A stretch of 64,000 bases of DNA from Hoeflea marina (lineage in GTDB: Bacteria > Pseudomonadota > Alphaproteobacteria > Rhizobiales > Rhizobiaceae): the NCBI RefSeq assembly GCF_003182275.1, contig NZ_QGTR01000001.1, positions 844,130 to 908,129 on the forward strand. Reading direction: 5' to 3'. Below the pieces are notes generated by a model. That model made no database searches. It was not told where the DNA came from and worked only from the letters and a program-made list of their open reading frames with translations. Below are positions 43,849-52,863 of the stretch, in pieces. Position 1 is the stretch's first letter, and each line of letters starts with the position of its first letter. The translations under genes were made by a program, and so were the position numbers.

Positions 43849-45675
43849 CTATTCAACCGTCACGGATTTTGCGAGATTCCGCGGCTGGTCGACATCCGTG
43901 CCCATGAAAACGGCAGTGTGATACGCAATCAGTTGCACCGGCAGCGCATAGAGGATCGGCGCCACGATTTCGGAGACTTCCGGCAGCACGATCGTCGCCA
44001 TGGTCTTCAGCGTCGAGGCCTTCGCGCCCGCGGCATCGGTGATGAGGATGATCTGCCCGCCGCGCGCGGCCACTTCCTGCATGTTCGATACGGTCTTTTC
44101 GAACAGGCGGTCGTGCGGCGCAATGACGATGACCGGCATGGTCTCGTCGATCAGCGCGATCGGCCCGTGCTTGAGCTCGCCCGCCGCGTAGCCCTCTGCG
44201 TGGATATAGGAGATTTCCTTGAGCTTGAGCGCCCCTTCCAGCGCCAGCGGATAGCTGGTGCCGCGGCCGAGATAGAGCACGTCCTTGAAGCGCGACAGCT
44301 CGCGCGACAGCGCCTCGATCTGCGGCTGGATGGTGTTGAGGATCTGGTTGAACAGCCGCGGCGCCTCGACCAGCGCCTGCACCATGGCCTTTTCGTCCGC
44401 GTCCGACAGCGTGCCGCGGGCGCGTCCGGCGATCATCGCCAGCGACGCCAGCACGGAAAGCTGGCAGGTGAAGGCCTTGGTGGAGGCGACGCCGATTTCG
44501 GGGCCGGCCAGCGTCGGGAAGACCGCATCGGATTCGCGCGCGATGGTCGATTCCACCACATTGACGACCGACCCGATGCGCACGCCCTGCGCCTTGCAGT
44601 AGCGCAGCGACGCCAGCGTGTCGGCGGTTTCGCCCGACTGGGTGATGAACAGTGCCGCCATGGTGCCGGTGAGCGGCATCTCGCGGTAGCGGAATTCGGA
44701 GGCGACGTCGATCTCCACCGGCAGCCGCGCAAAGCGCTCGAACCAGTACTTGCCGATCAGCCCGGCATAATAGGCCGTGCCGCAGGCGGAGATCGCCAGC
44801 CGGTCGAGCGCTGCGAAATCGATCCCCGACGTGTCCGGCTTGACCCTGCCACCGGCAAAATCCAGGTAGTTGGCGAGCGTGTGCGACACCACCTCGCCCT
44901 GTTCATAGATTTCCTTCTCCATGAAGTGGCGATGATTGCCCTTGTCGACGACATAGGCCGTGCCCTTGGAGATCTGGCTGGCGCGCGTGACCCGGTTGCC
45001 GTTGTGATCGTAGATCTCGGCACCGGCGCGGGTGACGACGGCCCAGTCGCCGTCCTCGAGATAGGTGATCTCGTCGGTGAACGGCGCCAGCGCGATGGCG
45101 TCGGAACCGAGGAACATCTCGCCCTTGCCGTGGCCGACGGCGAGCGGCGGACCGTTGCGGGCGCCGATGATCATGCCGTCGTCGCTGTCGAACATCACCG
45201 CCAGCGCATAGGCGCCCTCGAGCCGCTGCAGCGTCGCAAGCGTCGCCGCGCGCGGGTCCATGCCGGTGCGGATGTGGGCGGCAATCATCTGCGCCACCAC
45301 CTCGGTGTCGGTCTGGGTCACGAAGTCGGCGCCCGCCGCGGTCAACTCCGCGCGCAACGGTGCAAAATTCTCGATGATGCCGTTGTGGACGACGGCAACG
45401 CCGTCGGTGAAATGCGGATGCGCGTTGTTGGTGGTCGGCGCGCCGTGGGTCGCCCAACGGGTGTGGCCGACGCCCACATGGCCGGGCAGCGGGTTTGCGG
45501 CGAGCAGCTGCTCGAGATTGACGAGCTTGCCCTCCGCGCGGCGGCGGTCGAGCCTGCCGTCGGCGATGGTGGCGACGCCGGCCGAATCATAGCCGCGATA
45601 TTCGAGCCGCTTGAGCGCATCGACAAGCAGCGGCGCCACTTCACGATTGCCGACTATGCCAACGATTCCACACAT
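43849..45675 (-). CDS. glmS: Glutamine-fructose-6-phosphate aminotransferase (isomerizing)
   Basis: GlmS makes glucosamine-6-phosphate from fructose-6-phosphate and glutamine, the entry to amino-sugar and peptidoglycan synthesis. The ATG at 45675 places the catalytic cysteine at position 2 (MCGIVGIVGN), which is required; AAAGGAG is 6 bases upstream. The glutaminase domain shows VGHTRWATHGAPTTNNAHPH. Two SIS domains follow (for example ITQSGETADTLASL and LGRGTSYPLALEGALKLKEISY), ending with DQPRNLAKSVTVE. It is complete at 608 residues. A 24-base palindrome lies in its leader. Confidence 0.96.
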   Translation of the reverse strand: MCGIVGIVGNREVAPLLVDALKRLEYRGYDSAGVATIADGRLDRRRAEGKLVNLEQLLAANPLPGHVGVGHTRWATHGAPTTNNAHPHFTDGVAVVHNGIIENFAPLRAELTAAGADFVTQTDTEVVAQMIAAHIRTGMDPRAATLATLQRLEGAYALAVMFDSDDGMIIGARNGPPLAVGHGKGEMFLGSDAIALAPFTDEITYLEDGDWAVVTRAGAEIYDHNGNRVTRASQISKGTAYVVDKGNHRHFMEKEIYEQGEVVSHTLANYLDFAGGRVKPDTSGIDFAALDRLAISACGTAYYAGLIGKYWFERFARLPVEIDVASEFRYREMPLTGTMAALFITQSGETADTLASLRYCKAQGVRIGSVVNVVESTIARESDAVFPTLAGPEIGVASTKAFTCQLSVLASLAMIAGRARGTLSDADEKAMVQALVEAPRLFNQILNTIQPQIEALSRELSRFKDVLYLGRGTSYPLALEGALKLKEISYIHAEGYAAGELKHGPIALIDETMPVIVIAPHDRLFEKTVSNMQEVAARGGQIILITDAAGAKASTLKTMATIVLPEVSEIVAPILYALPVQLIAYHTAVFMGTDVDQPRNLAKSVTVE

Positions 45676-45696
45676 GCGCATCTCCTTTAATTCACC

Positions 45697-45720
45697 TGCA
45701 ACCGCCTATAGGCGGTTGCA
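45697..45720. promoter_or_regulatory. Perfect 24-base palindrome in the glmU-glmS gap
   Basis: TGCAACCGCC-TATA-GGCGGTTGCA is perfectly self-complementary. It sits 22 bases before the glmS start codon and 68 bases beyond the glmU stop, so in RNA it would form a hairpin just before the glmS ribosome site. It could be a terminator for glmU, a translation-control hairpin, or an operator. No T-tract follows. Confidence 0.5.
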
Positions 45721-45787
45721 CTCCGTCACGCCAGTTCCACCGCCGGCCCTGCCTGCTCACGTTTGGTGACGCGGTGTAATTTCCGGC

Positions 45788-47161
45788 TCATTCAACCGGC
45801 TTCCTTGCCGCCGTCAGGGCGGCCTTGAGCGCCCGGGCCTTCTCGCGCAGCACCTTCGCCATGCCCTCGCGATTCTCCTGCCGTGCGCGACCGAAGGCGA
45901 CCGCATCGGCGGGCACGTCTACGGTCACCACGCTGCCCGAGGCGACATAGGCCATGTCGCCGATGCGCACCGGGGCGACCAGCGAAGAATTGGAGCCGAT
46001 GAAGGCGCCGGCGCCGATCTCGGTCAGATGCTTGTTCACGCCGTCATAATTGCAGGTGATGGTGCCGGCGCCGATATTGGCCCCGGCGCCGATGCGGGCG
46101 TCGCCGACATAGGTGAGATGGTTGACCTTGGCGCCCGGACCGATCTCGGCCTTCTTGACCTCGCAGAAATTGCCCACCTTCGAGTCCTCACCGAGATCGG
46201 CGCCGGGCCGCAGACGCGCGAAGGGCCCGACCTGGGCGCCCTCCCCGATGGTGGCACCCTCGATGTGCGAGAAGCCGTGAATGACGGCATTGCGGCCGAC
46301 GCGCACGCCCTCGCCGAACCAGACACCCGGCTCGATCGTGACATCGGGCGCGATTTCGGTGTCATGGGAGAGGTAGACGGTCGAGGGATCGATCATCGAC
46401 ACGCCCGACAGCATCAGCGCGGTGCGCCGGCGCCGCTGCCAGACAGCCTCGATTTCGCTGAGTTCGGCGCGCGTGTTGCAGCCCATCAGGTCTTCCTCGG
46501 GCGCCTCGAGCGCGACCACCTTGCCGCCGCGGGCGCGTGCGATCTCGACCACGTCGGTGAGATAGTATTCGCCCTTGGCGTTGGCATTGCCGATCGCGTC
46601 GATGAGCGACAGGGCCTGCGCCCCGTCCATGGTGATGATGCCGCCATTGCAGAAATCGATGCGGCGCTCCGCCTCGCTGGCGTCGCGATGCTCGCGGATG
46701 GCGACGAGTTCGCCGTTCTCGATGATCATGCGGCCGTAGCCGGTCGGGTCGGCGGCGCGGAAGCCGAGCACCACCACATCGGCGCCGGCCTGGCGCGCCG
46801 CCTGCGCCGCCTTGAGGCTCTCGGGATTGATCAACGGCGCATCGCCGTAGAGCACGATGACGTCATCGAAGCCCCGGGAAATCACGTCCCGCGCCGCCCG
46901 CACCGCGTGCCCGGTGCCGAGCCGTTCTGCCTGCACCACGGCCGTGACCGCGATTTCGGCGCGCCCGGCCGCCGCGGTCACCGCTTCGGCGTCACGGCCC
47001 ACCACCAGCGCCGCATGGCTGACACCGGCGCGAGCGGCGGCCCCGGTCACATGGCTGATGATCGGCAGGTTGCCGACGGGATGCAGCACCTTCGAGATGG
47101 CCGAATTCATGCGGGTGGCATCGCCGGCGGCCAGAATCACGGCCAGGCAGGTTCGCGCCAT
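45788..47161 (-). CDS. glmU: Bifunctional GlmU (glucosamine-1-phosphate acetyltransferase / GlcNAc-1-P uridylyltransferase)
   Basis: GlmU produces UDP-N-acetylglucosamine. The 457-residue protein has the N-terminal nucleotidyltransferase ([24 protein letters not shown]; the usual loop reads GxGTRM, here GDATRM) and the C-terminal left-handed beta-helix with hexapeptide repeats (from about [20 protein letters not shown] to [18 protein letters not shown]). It lies upstream of glmS on the same strand, 112 bases away, so both steps of the pathway are adjacent. Confidence 0.95.
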   Translation of the reverse strand: MARTCLAVILAAGDATRMNSAISKVLHPVGNLPIISHVTGAAARAGVSHAALVVGRDAEAVTAAAGRAEIAVTAVVQAERLGTGHAVRAARDVISRGFDDVIVLYGDAPLINPESLKAAQAARQAGADVVVLGFRAADPTGYGRMIIENGELVAIREHRDASEAERRIDFCNGGIITMDGAQALSLIDAIGNANAKGEYYLTDVVEIARARGGKVVALEAPEEDLMGCNTRAELSEIEAVWQRRRRTALMLSGVSMIDPSTVYLSHDTEIAPDVTIEPGVWFGEGVRVGRNAVIHGFSHIEGATIGEGAQVGPFARLRPGADLGEDSKVGNFCEVKKAEIGPGAKVNHLTYVGDARIGAGANIGAGTITCNYDGVNKHLTEIGAGAFIGSNSSLVAPVRIGDMAYVASGSVVTVDVPADAVAFGRARQENREGMAKVLREKARALKAALTAARKPVE

Positions 47162-47352
47162 TGTCTCACTCCATCATCGGATTGCAGGTCTGCGACCGTT
47201 AGAACCGAACTCGACTATTTTGTCATCCCATTGACATCGCCGTCTCCGTAAAATGTCGCGCGCCCCGCCCGATCCGACAGAATCGCCTCCGCGCCGGCGT
47301 CACGGGCGGAATTGGCATTCTGCGCCCGCCTCGGGGCTGATATGCCGGAGAG

Positions 47353-48294
47353 ATGACCGATTCTCCGCAGCTGCCCCTCCCCGAACCCCTCTCCCGCCTC
47401 TTGCCCTGGCTGGTGATGCTGGTGACGCCGCTGTTCTTCTCGTCAAATCTGATCTTCGGCCGCTACGCCATCTCCGAGGTTGCGCCCTTCACGCTGGCTT
47501 TCCTGCGCTGGGGCCTGTCGGCGCTGGTGCTGCTGCCGGTCGTGATCTCCGCCGGACCGCGCGCCCGCGCCTATGTCACCGGAGAAACGTCGCACTGGTT
47601 GCTGATGGGACTGCTCGGCATGGTCGTCTGCGGTGCCGGCGTCTATGTGGCGCTGCAATACACCACCGCCACCAACGGCACGCTGATCTACACCACCGCG
47701 CCGCTGATGATTCTCGCCATCGAGCGGCTCTTCTACGGCCGCGCCACCAGCTGGCGCGAGCTCGTCGGCATCGTGCTCGGATTTTCCGGCGTGGCCATCA
47801 TCGTCATGCGCGGCGATCCCTCGGCGCTGGCGGGCAATGCCTTCAATCTCGGTGACCTCATGTTTGTCGGCGCAGCACTTGCCTGGGCGGTCTATTCGGT
47901 GCTGCTGCGCGGGCCGCGCACCGCCGGCCTGCCGGTGCTGGCGCTGTTCGGGCTGGCGGCGATCTCCGGCACCCTGCTGCTGGCGCCGTTCGCGGCCTGG
48001 GAGTATCTGACGGGCGCGCGCATGCCGGTCACCTGGTCGGCCTGGAGCGGAATCGCCGGCATCGTCGTCTTCGCTTCGCTGCTCGCCTTTTCGGGCTTCC
48101 AGTACGGCGTCGCACGGCTCGGCGCCTCGACGGCCGGCGTGTTCATGTATCTGCTACCGCCCTTCGGCGTCGGCATGGCGGTGCTGGTGCTTGGCGAGCC
48201 GTTCGAGCGCCATCATGCCATCGGCATCGCCACCGTGCTTGGCGGCCTGGTGCTCGCCACCTTCCGCTGGCCGCGGCGCATGCGGCCGGTCTGA
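47353..48294 (+). CDS. DMT superfamily (EamA) transporter
   Basis: A 313-residue protein with ten membrane segments as two EamA repeats. LMLVTPLFFSSNLIFGRYAI opens the first, and ALAWAVYSVLLRGPR opens the second. GGAGAG precedes the ATG. EamA transporters export amino acids or other metabolites; the substrate here is not readable. It is divergent from glmU and convergent with the CcdA paralogue. Confidence 0.86.
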   Translation: MTDSPQLPLPEPLSRLLPWLVMLVTPLFFSSNLIFGRYAISEVAPFTLAFLRWGLSALVLLPVVISAGPRARAYVTGETSHWLLMGLLGMVVCGAGVYVALQYTTATNGTLIYTTAPLMILAIERLFYGRATSWRELVGIVLGFSGVAIIVMRGDPSALAGNAFNLGDLMFVGAALAWAVYSVLLRGPRTAGLPVLALFGLAAISGTLLLAPFAAWEYLTGARMPVTWSAWSGIAGIVVFASLLAFSGFQYGVARLGASTAGVFMYLLPPFGVGMAVLVLGEPFERHHAIGIATVLGGLVLATFRWPRRMRPV

Positions 48295-48427
48295 CTCCTT
48301 TCCAGACGACGTCAAACCCGCGCCGTCGCAGGACAATGCCACAGGCCGCGAGCCTTGACCGCCTCTCCGATTGTTTGAAAAGCGGAGGCACGCGCGACAG
48401 GCCCGGGGGCGGCACGGCGCCCGCGCG

Positions 48428-49228
48428 TCAGCCGATGGCGCCGAGCGCCGGGAAGGTCTCGAGCAGCCAGTAGGCCATCGCCGCCATGCCGCCGGTGAGG
48501 AACATCACCCCGGTGAGCACCAGCAGCCCGCCGGTGATCTTTTCGACCAGGCCCAGATGGCGGCGGAATGTCTGCACGAAGCGCATGAAGCTTTCGGAGA
48601 ACAGCGCCGCGATCCAGAACGGCACGGCAAGCCCCAGCGAATAGGCGGCCAGCAGGATCGCACCCGAGGAGACGGTGTCGCCCGATGCCGCCACCCCGAG
48701 GATGGCGCCGAGCACCGGGCCGATGCAGGGCGTCCAGCCGAAGGCGAAGGCGAGCCCCATCACATAGGCGCCCGACAGCGTCGCCGGCTTGCCGCCGCCG
48801 GCGAACCGCGCTTCGCGCGCCAAGAGCCCGATGCGGAACAACCCGAGGAAATGCAGTCCCATGATGATGATGGCGACGCCGCCGATCTTGGCCAGGATGT
48901 CGAGATTCTGCCTCAGCGCCGTGCCGATCGACGAGGCACCGGCGCCCAGCGCGACGAAGACGGTGGCAAAGCCGAGCGTGAAGAACAGCGCCGCCAGCAT
49001 CACCGCGCGGCGGGTCTCGTCGCGCGACGGACGGGTTGCGGCCAAAGCGGCTGACGCGCCCTCGGGCGCCGGATGATCCGGGAACCGGGCGGCGCCGCGA
49101 AAATCCTCGACCGAGACGCCCGCCATGTAGCACAGATAGGGCGGCACCAGCGGGAGCACGCAGGGCGACAGGAACGACAGGGCGCCGGCGAGGATGGCGG
49201 TCAGCAGCGAGATGTCGGCAATGGTCAA
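48428..49228 (-). CDS. ccdA: CcdA-family cytochrome c biogenesis/thiol-transport protein (SoxV paralogue)
   Basis: A 266-residue membrane protein with the two CcdA cysteines in SPCVLPLVPP (C23) and WTPCIGPVLG (C168). The loop between the first helices (residues about 41-70) is longer than in SoxV. It is clearly related to soxV (3990-4724): both contain LSFxSPCVLP, LGFATVFVALGA, IMGLHFLGLFRIGLL-like and YWLLETFPA ends. This copy is probably the general one, supplying reductant for cytochrome c maturation, with SoxV dedicated to the Sox thioredoxins. No CcmG or thioredoxin gene is adjacent. Confidence 0.9.
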   Translation of the reverse strand: MTIADISLLTAILAGALSFLSPCVLPLVPPYLCYMAGVSVEDFRGAARFPDHPAPEGASAALAATRPSRDETRRAVMLAALFFTLGFATVFVALGAGASSIGTALRQNLDILAKIGGVAIIIMGLHFLGLFRIGLLAREARFAGGGKPATLSGAYVMGLAFAFGWTPCIGPVLGAILGVAASGDTVSSGAILLAAYSLGLAVPFWIAALFSESFMRFVQTFRRHLGLVEKITGGLLVLTGVMFLTGGMAAMAYWLLETFPALGAIG

Positions 49229-49656
49229 GATCGAGACTCCATACGCCGGGAAACCCGGATTTCGGTGCGGCCGCCACTGCGGTTTGCCAGGTCCGCGGCG
49301 GCCAGGCCGGTCGCAAGACCCGGCCCGGCGGATCCGGACCCTGCCGCCCGTTCAGGCCTGCCGCCTTCGCTGCCGGCCGTTGCGCCCTGCCGGATGGCTG
49401 CGGGGCACGGATGCCGCCCCGGGGTTCTAGCCAGTGCGCCGCCCACACGCCAGTCACGTTTTCGGGCGCGGCCGCCCCTGCGCTGAAACGTCCCGGTCCG
49501 CCGCTGTCGCTGGGCAACTTCGGCGCCGGAAGCAACTGCTGCCGCACCGCAGCAACGGCCTCGGCGCAAACGCCGGAAACGCTGATATTTCCGGTTGACC
49601 ATCGGAATGCGCCTCCCTATGTTCCGCGCCATTCGGACCGCCCCGGCGGGCCGTGG
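49229..49656. other. Intergenic region before tRNA-Lys
   Basis: About 430 bases with no convincing protein gene: the open frames are arginine-rich shadows without ribosome sites. The right end carries the tRNA promoter. The divergent promoter of the ccdA gene must lie at the left end. Confidence 0.4.
49595..49623 (+). promoter_or_regulatory. Sigma-70-type promoter of tRNA-Lys
   Basis: TTGACC and TATGTT are separated by exactly 17 bases, and the -10 box ends 33 bases before the mature tRNA 5' end. Both hexamers are close to the consensus for vegetative promoters. Confidence 0.6.
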
Positions 49657-49732
49657 GAGAGCGTAGCTCAGTTGGTAGAGCAACTGACTTTTAATCAGTT
49701 GGTCCCGGGTTCGAGCCCCGGCGCTCTCACCA
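49657..49732 (+). tRNA. tRNA-Lys(TTT) with encoded CCA
   Basis: A complete cloverleaf can be drawn: acceptor GAGAGCG/CGCTCTC, D arm GCTCAGTTGGTAGAGC, anticodon stem ACTGA/TCAGT with loop CTTTTAA (anticodon TTT), T arm CCGGG-TTCGAGC-CCCGG, discriminator A and genomically encoded CCA (49730-49732). It borders an accessory segment of atypical composition, as tRNA 3' ends often do. Confidence 0.97.
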
Positions 49733-49843
49733 AGAACAAACTGGCCAATTCAGTTGGGCCGGAACAACCCGGTGCCTTGAACCGGTCGATAGACAACTTA
49801 TCCAGCAAATGCCAAGCTTCGCCCCGTTTTCTGGGGCCTGCCA

Positions 49844-50248
49844 ATGTCCGAAATCACGATCTATCCTCGTTTCAAGCCGTTGCTGCTTGGAAGGCTGCCT
49901 GTTCATCACTTGAGGGCGTTCGGGCTGGATCTTGCGGAAGGCCACGTTGCGTTCACGATTCCGGCACAACGGCATGCGCTCAGATCGCACCCGGACAGCT
50001 TCATGAGCTGCGTGCCGTATTTGGCTCAGACCGTCACCGATCCAACTCATGTGGGCCAATCCCCAAGGCACGCAGGGAAAGGTTTCGAACTCGTCAGGGA
50101 GGTCAACGAGGCGGGCCTCATTGTGTTGGTCGCGGTGCTGATCAAACCCACCGGCAGAGGTGTCTATATGGTGAAATCCACCTATCCGATCGGCAGCGGC
50201 AAACTCGAGAACCGGCTTCGCAAGGGACATATGATCGCAACAGAATAA
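49844..50248 (+). CDS. Small BECR/PBECR-like nuclease-fold protein (putative RNase)
   Basis: A 134-residue protein. The C-terminal pattern, a conserved histidine region (ALRSHPDSFMSCVPYLAQTV), DPTHVGQSPRHAGKGFELV, a hydrophobic strand LIVLVAVLI and GVYMVKSTYPIGSGKLENRL, resembles the PBECR families (Barnase-EndoU-ColicinE5/D-RelE-like nucleases), which are often toxins or phage/plasmid polyvalent-protein domains. This is a pattern judgement. The ribosome site is weak; the gene's reality is supported by a strong terminator starting one base after its stop. It lies 112 bases after tRNA-Lys and has lower GC than the core. No antitoxin gene was found. Confidence 0.5.
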   Translation: MSEITIYPRFKPLLLGRLPVHHLRAFGLDLAEGHVAFTIPAQRHALRSHPDSFMSCVPYLAQTVTDPTHVGQSPRHAGKGFELVREVNEAGLIVLVAVLIKPTGRGVYMVKSTYPIGSGKLENRLRKGHMIATE

Positions 50249-50275
50249 AAAACCCCGCAGCATGTGCGGGGTTTT
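50249..50275 (+). terminator. Intrinsic terminator of the BECR-like gene
   Basis: AAAACCCCGCA-GCATG-TGCGGGGTTTT is an eleven-base-pair stem with a T-tract, starting directly after the stop codon. It is a textbook rho-independent terminator and may act in both directions. Confidence 0.9.
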
Positions 50276-50481
50276 CTATTTTCGCCAGGGCGCCAAGTCC
50301 TGGATCTCTTCACCTTGCGGCTACTAACCCTCTCGGGTGCGTGGGGAGGCCGTTCCCACCTCGAAACTGCAACCCGAATATGGGGAACAGAAGAGTGTTT
50401 GTCAAGAAAGCGACCTATGGTACGGGGAGCCAAAACGGTAGATATTGTGCTGCTCCACCGCCCCCTCCACCTCTCATCGCC

Positions 50482-51534
50482 TCATTCAGACGCATATTTC
50501 CTTGCTGTCTGCCTGATGCGATCACTGAACTCATATATTTGATCCAGAGATTCAATAATCACCCGATCTTCGGTCTCGCCGTCGAACAGACCAATATATT
50601 TGACTGATCTGTTGAAATGCAGGCGTGCCAACGGCTTGCGGTTGTTGTCGACAAGAACTGCGCAATAGGACTTCGCATCGCGCATCAGAATCCGCTTGGA
50701 ACTGAGGATTTCGCGGGCAATGGCCTTGACGATCATATAGCCCTCCCGTTCCTCCTCGGTAGTGACCACATCAGGTTCTTCATGTGCCGGATCATCAATT
50801 GTCTCGATCACTTCCTGAGTATCGGCCAGCGCACTCGACAGACGATTCTTTACCTGATCCATGATGACCTCGCGAAAGGCAGCTCGCACCACTCCGGTCA
50901 GCATCTCCTTGGCCTGAGCCCGCATTTGACCTTCATAGACATTCCGTGAGACCAGCCGCACGAAATCCTCACTCGGCTCTTCGATCAATTTGGATATTTC
51001 CTGCTTCACGCCGGAGGTGTATTTCAGGCGCTCGGCGGTTGCGAGAATAGCGTCGACATCGAAAGCAGCTTTCTCGAACTTACGCAGTTCGGACAGAATT
51101 CCGCTGTTAAAATCGGTGATGTCAAACACGAGGAATGGGCGGGTATCCAGCTTGTTCGTCTCGTCCAAATCCGTGTAGAAATTGAATGTCCGACCATTGG
51201 TCAGGATTGCAAATCGCGCTTTTGTGACCGTGAAGTAACGGAAAAGCTGATCAAGGTGCTTCTTTTCGAGCGTCATCGAAATTGGTTTGCATTCAATCAA
51301 GATTCGGATGTCGCCATCAATATTGATAGCGTAATCCACTTTTTCGCCCTTCTTTCCGACAGCATCCGCTGTGAATTCCGGAACCACCTCCGTCGGATCA
51401 AATACATCATATCCCAATGCGCGGAGAAAAGGCAGTACGACCGCGGTCTTTACCGCTTCTTCAGTGGCCATCGTACTGGAATGAGACCTCACGCGATCGG
51501 AAATCGAACGCAAATTTTCTTCGATTGTACTCAT
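50482..51534 (-). CDS. Stand-alone type I restriction HsdR N-terminal-domain (PD-D/ExK) protein
   Basis: A 350-residue protein with an HsdR_N-type nuclease domain: LPFLRALGYDVFDPTEVVPE, then VDYAI (D67) and ILIECKP (E81, K83), the PD-(D/E)xK catalytic set. There is no helicase, methylase or specificity gene beside it. The second half is alpha-helical and ends in RLHFNRSVKYIGLFD, a conserved C-terminal module seen in many orphan members. The start at 51534 was chosen over the adjacent ATG (51537) on spacing from GGGGG. GC and codon choice (many A/T-ending codons) are clearly unlike the neighbours, indicating horizontal acquisition. A defence role is possible but unproven. Confidence 0.75.
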   Translation of the reverse strand: MSTIEENLRSISDRVRSHSSTMATEEAVKTAVVLPFLRALGYDVFDPTEVVPEFTADAVGKKGEKVDYAINIDGDIRILIECKPISMTLEKKHLDQLFRYFTVTKARFAILTNGRTFNFYTDLDETNKLDTRPFLVFDITDFNSGILSELRKFEKAAFDVDAILATAERLKYTSGVKQEISKLIEEPSEDFVRLVSRNVYEGQMRAQAKEMLTGVVRAAFREVIMDQVKNRLSSALADTQEVIETIDDPAHEEPDVVTTEEEREGYMIVKAIAREILSSKRILMRDAKSYCAVLVDNNRKPLARLHFNRSVKYIGLFDGETEDRVIIESLDQIYEFSDRIRQTARKYASE

Positions 51535-51766
51535 CATGTCCCCCACCCGTTCTCCGCGCAGAGTTGCTGATGCTGTGATGGACGTCAAGCGGGAAGTCGA
51601 ACACGGCTTCCGAGGCATGAGGCTTGGCAGTGACTATGATTTCTGAACTGGATCAACCGTTCGCCGTCCGGAAGCACAATGCCAGGAGGGAAACGGCTGC
51701 CTTTGCACCCTCATCCTGACGAGGCCGCCCTGGCGGCCCTCGAAGGGCGAGGGTGGCGCCTGCCCT

Positions 51767-52570
51767 TCACCCCTGCCGAGTCCCCGCCCCCTCCGCGCGC
51801 AGGCTGGCGATTTCGATGCGGATGGACTTGAGTTCCTCGAGGATCAGGCCCTGCTCGCTCTGCAGCGCCTGGCGGTCGGCGGTGGCCTCGGCCTCGTGCT
51901 CGGCCTGCATGGCCGAGACGATGATGCCGATGAACAGGTTGAGCACGGTAAAGGTGGTCGAGACGATGAAGGGCACGAAGAAGGCCCAGGCATAGGGGAA
52001 CTCCACCATGACCGGCCGGACGATGCCCATCGACCAGCTCTCCAGCGTCATGATCTGGAAAAGCGAATAGGCCGAGGCGGGAATCGAGCCGAACCACTCC
52101 GGAAAGGAGTCGGCAAACAGCTTGGTCGCCATCACCGAGGAGACATAGAACACCAGCGCCATCAGGAGCATGATCGATCCCATGCCGGGAAGCGCCGCGA
52201 CCAGCCCGCCGACCACCCGGCGCAGCGACGGCACCATTCCGACGATTCTCAGCACCCGCAGGATCCTGAGCGCGCGCAGCACCGACAGGCTGCCGGCGGC
52301 CGGCAGCAGCGCGATCGAGACGATGGCCAGGTCGAACAGCCGCCAGGGATCGCGGAAGAAATCGAGCCGCCAGGCCATCAGCCGGAGCAGGATCTCGACC
52401 ACGAACACGCCGAGGATGGCGCGGTCGATGACGATGAGCGCCGGTCCCATCAGCGCGGTCACCGACGGCACGGTTTCGAGCCCGAGCGTCACCGCGTTGA
52501 TGACGATCAGCACCGTGATGAACGCCTCGAAGCGGCGCGACTGGAGGAATTTGCGAAGACTGTCCATCAT
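51767..52570 (-). CDS. Voltage-gated ion channel, NaChBac-like
   Basis: A 267-residue six-helix channel subunit. The S4 voltage sensor has four arginines at three-residue spacing (R99, R102, R105, R108 in VLRALRILRVLRIVG). The pore loop TLESWSM (residues 175-181) matches the TLESW selectivity filter of bacterial sodium channels. A cytoplasmic coiled-coil tail (about 222-260) follows S6, as in NaChBac-type tetramers. The ATG at 52567 is an equal alternative. It lies just outside the accessory segment and has core-like composition. Confidence 0.9.
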   Translation of the reverse strand: MMDSLRKFLQSRRFEAFITVLIVINAVTLGLETVPSVTALMGPALIVIDRAILGVFVVEILLRLMAWRLDFFRDPWRLFDLAIVSIALLPAAGSLSVLRALRILRVLRIVGMVPSLRRVVGGLVAALPGMGSIMLLMALVFYVSSVMATKLFADSFPEWFGSIPASAYSLFQIMTLESWSMGIVRPVMVEFPYAWAFFVPFIVSTTFTVLNLFIGIIVSAMQAEHEAEATADRQALQSEQGLILEELKSIRIEIASLRAEGAGTRQG

Positions 52571-52863
52571 TGCTGAAACTCGTGGTTGGTGGCGGCAGCT
52601 GTGTCGCGGTCGGGGTCGGCCGTCAAGCGCCCGACAGCGCCGGATACAGAAAATCCGGCTCCATCGCCGGGTGACGGCGATATGGGCGCGGGCGACGGCA
52701 GGTTCAATCGGGACCGCGATGAAAACCTGCCCGGTGGGAGACGCCCCGATCCGCCCCCACAGGGCCAGAGGTGAACCATGGAAACCGCGGCCGCCCGCTT
52801 CCCCTTGAGGCTACGGCATTCACGCATCGTTGACGCCGCCCAGCCGTGGAGATGAGAGGACGC

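Noticed and set aside
49225-49683. A 152-codon minus-strand frame upstream of ccdA
   Set aside because: It runs into the tRNA gene, is dominated by Arg/Gly/Ala and has no recognisable motif or ribosome site.
49727-50263. A 178-codon minus-strand open frame opposite the BECR-like gene
   Set aside because: It overlaps the tRNA 3' end and the terminator, has no ribosome site, and is His/Arg-rich like a shadow.
51600-51770. A duplicate of the tRNA-Lys 3' end (attachment site) bounding the accessory segment
   Set aside because: Read by eye on both strands; no match longer than a few bases to the tRNA 3' end was found up to the ion-channel gene.
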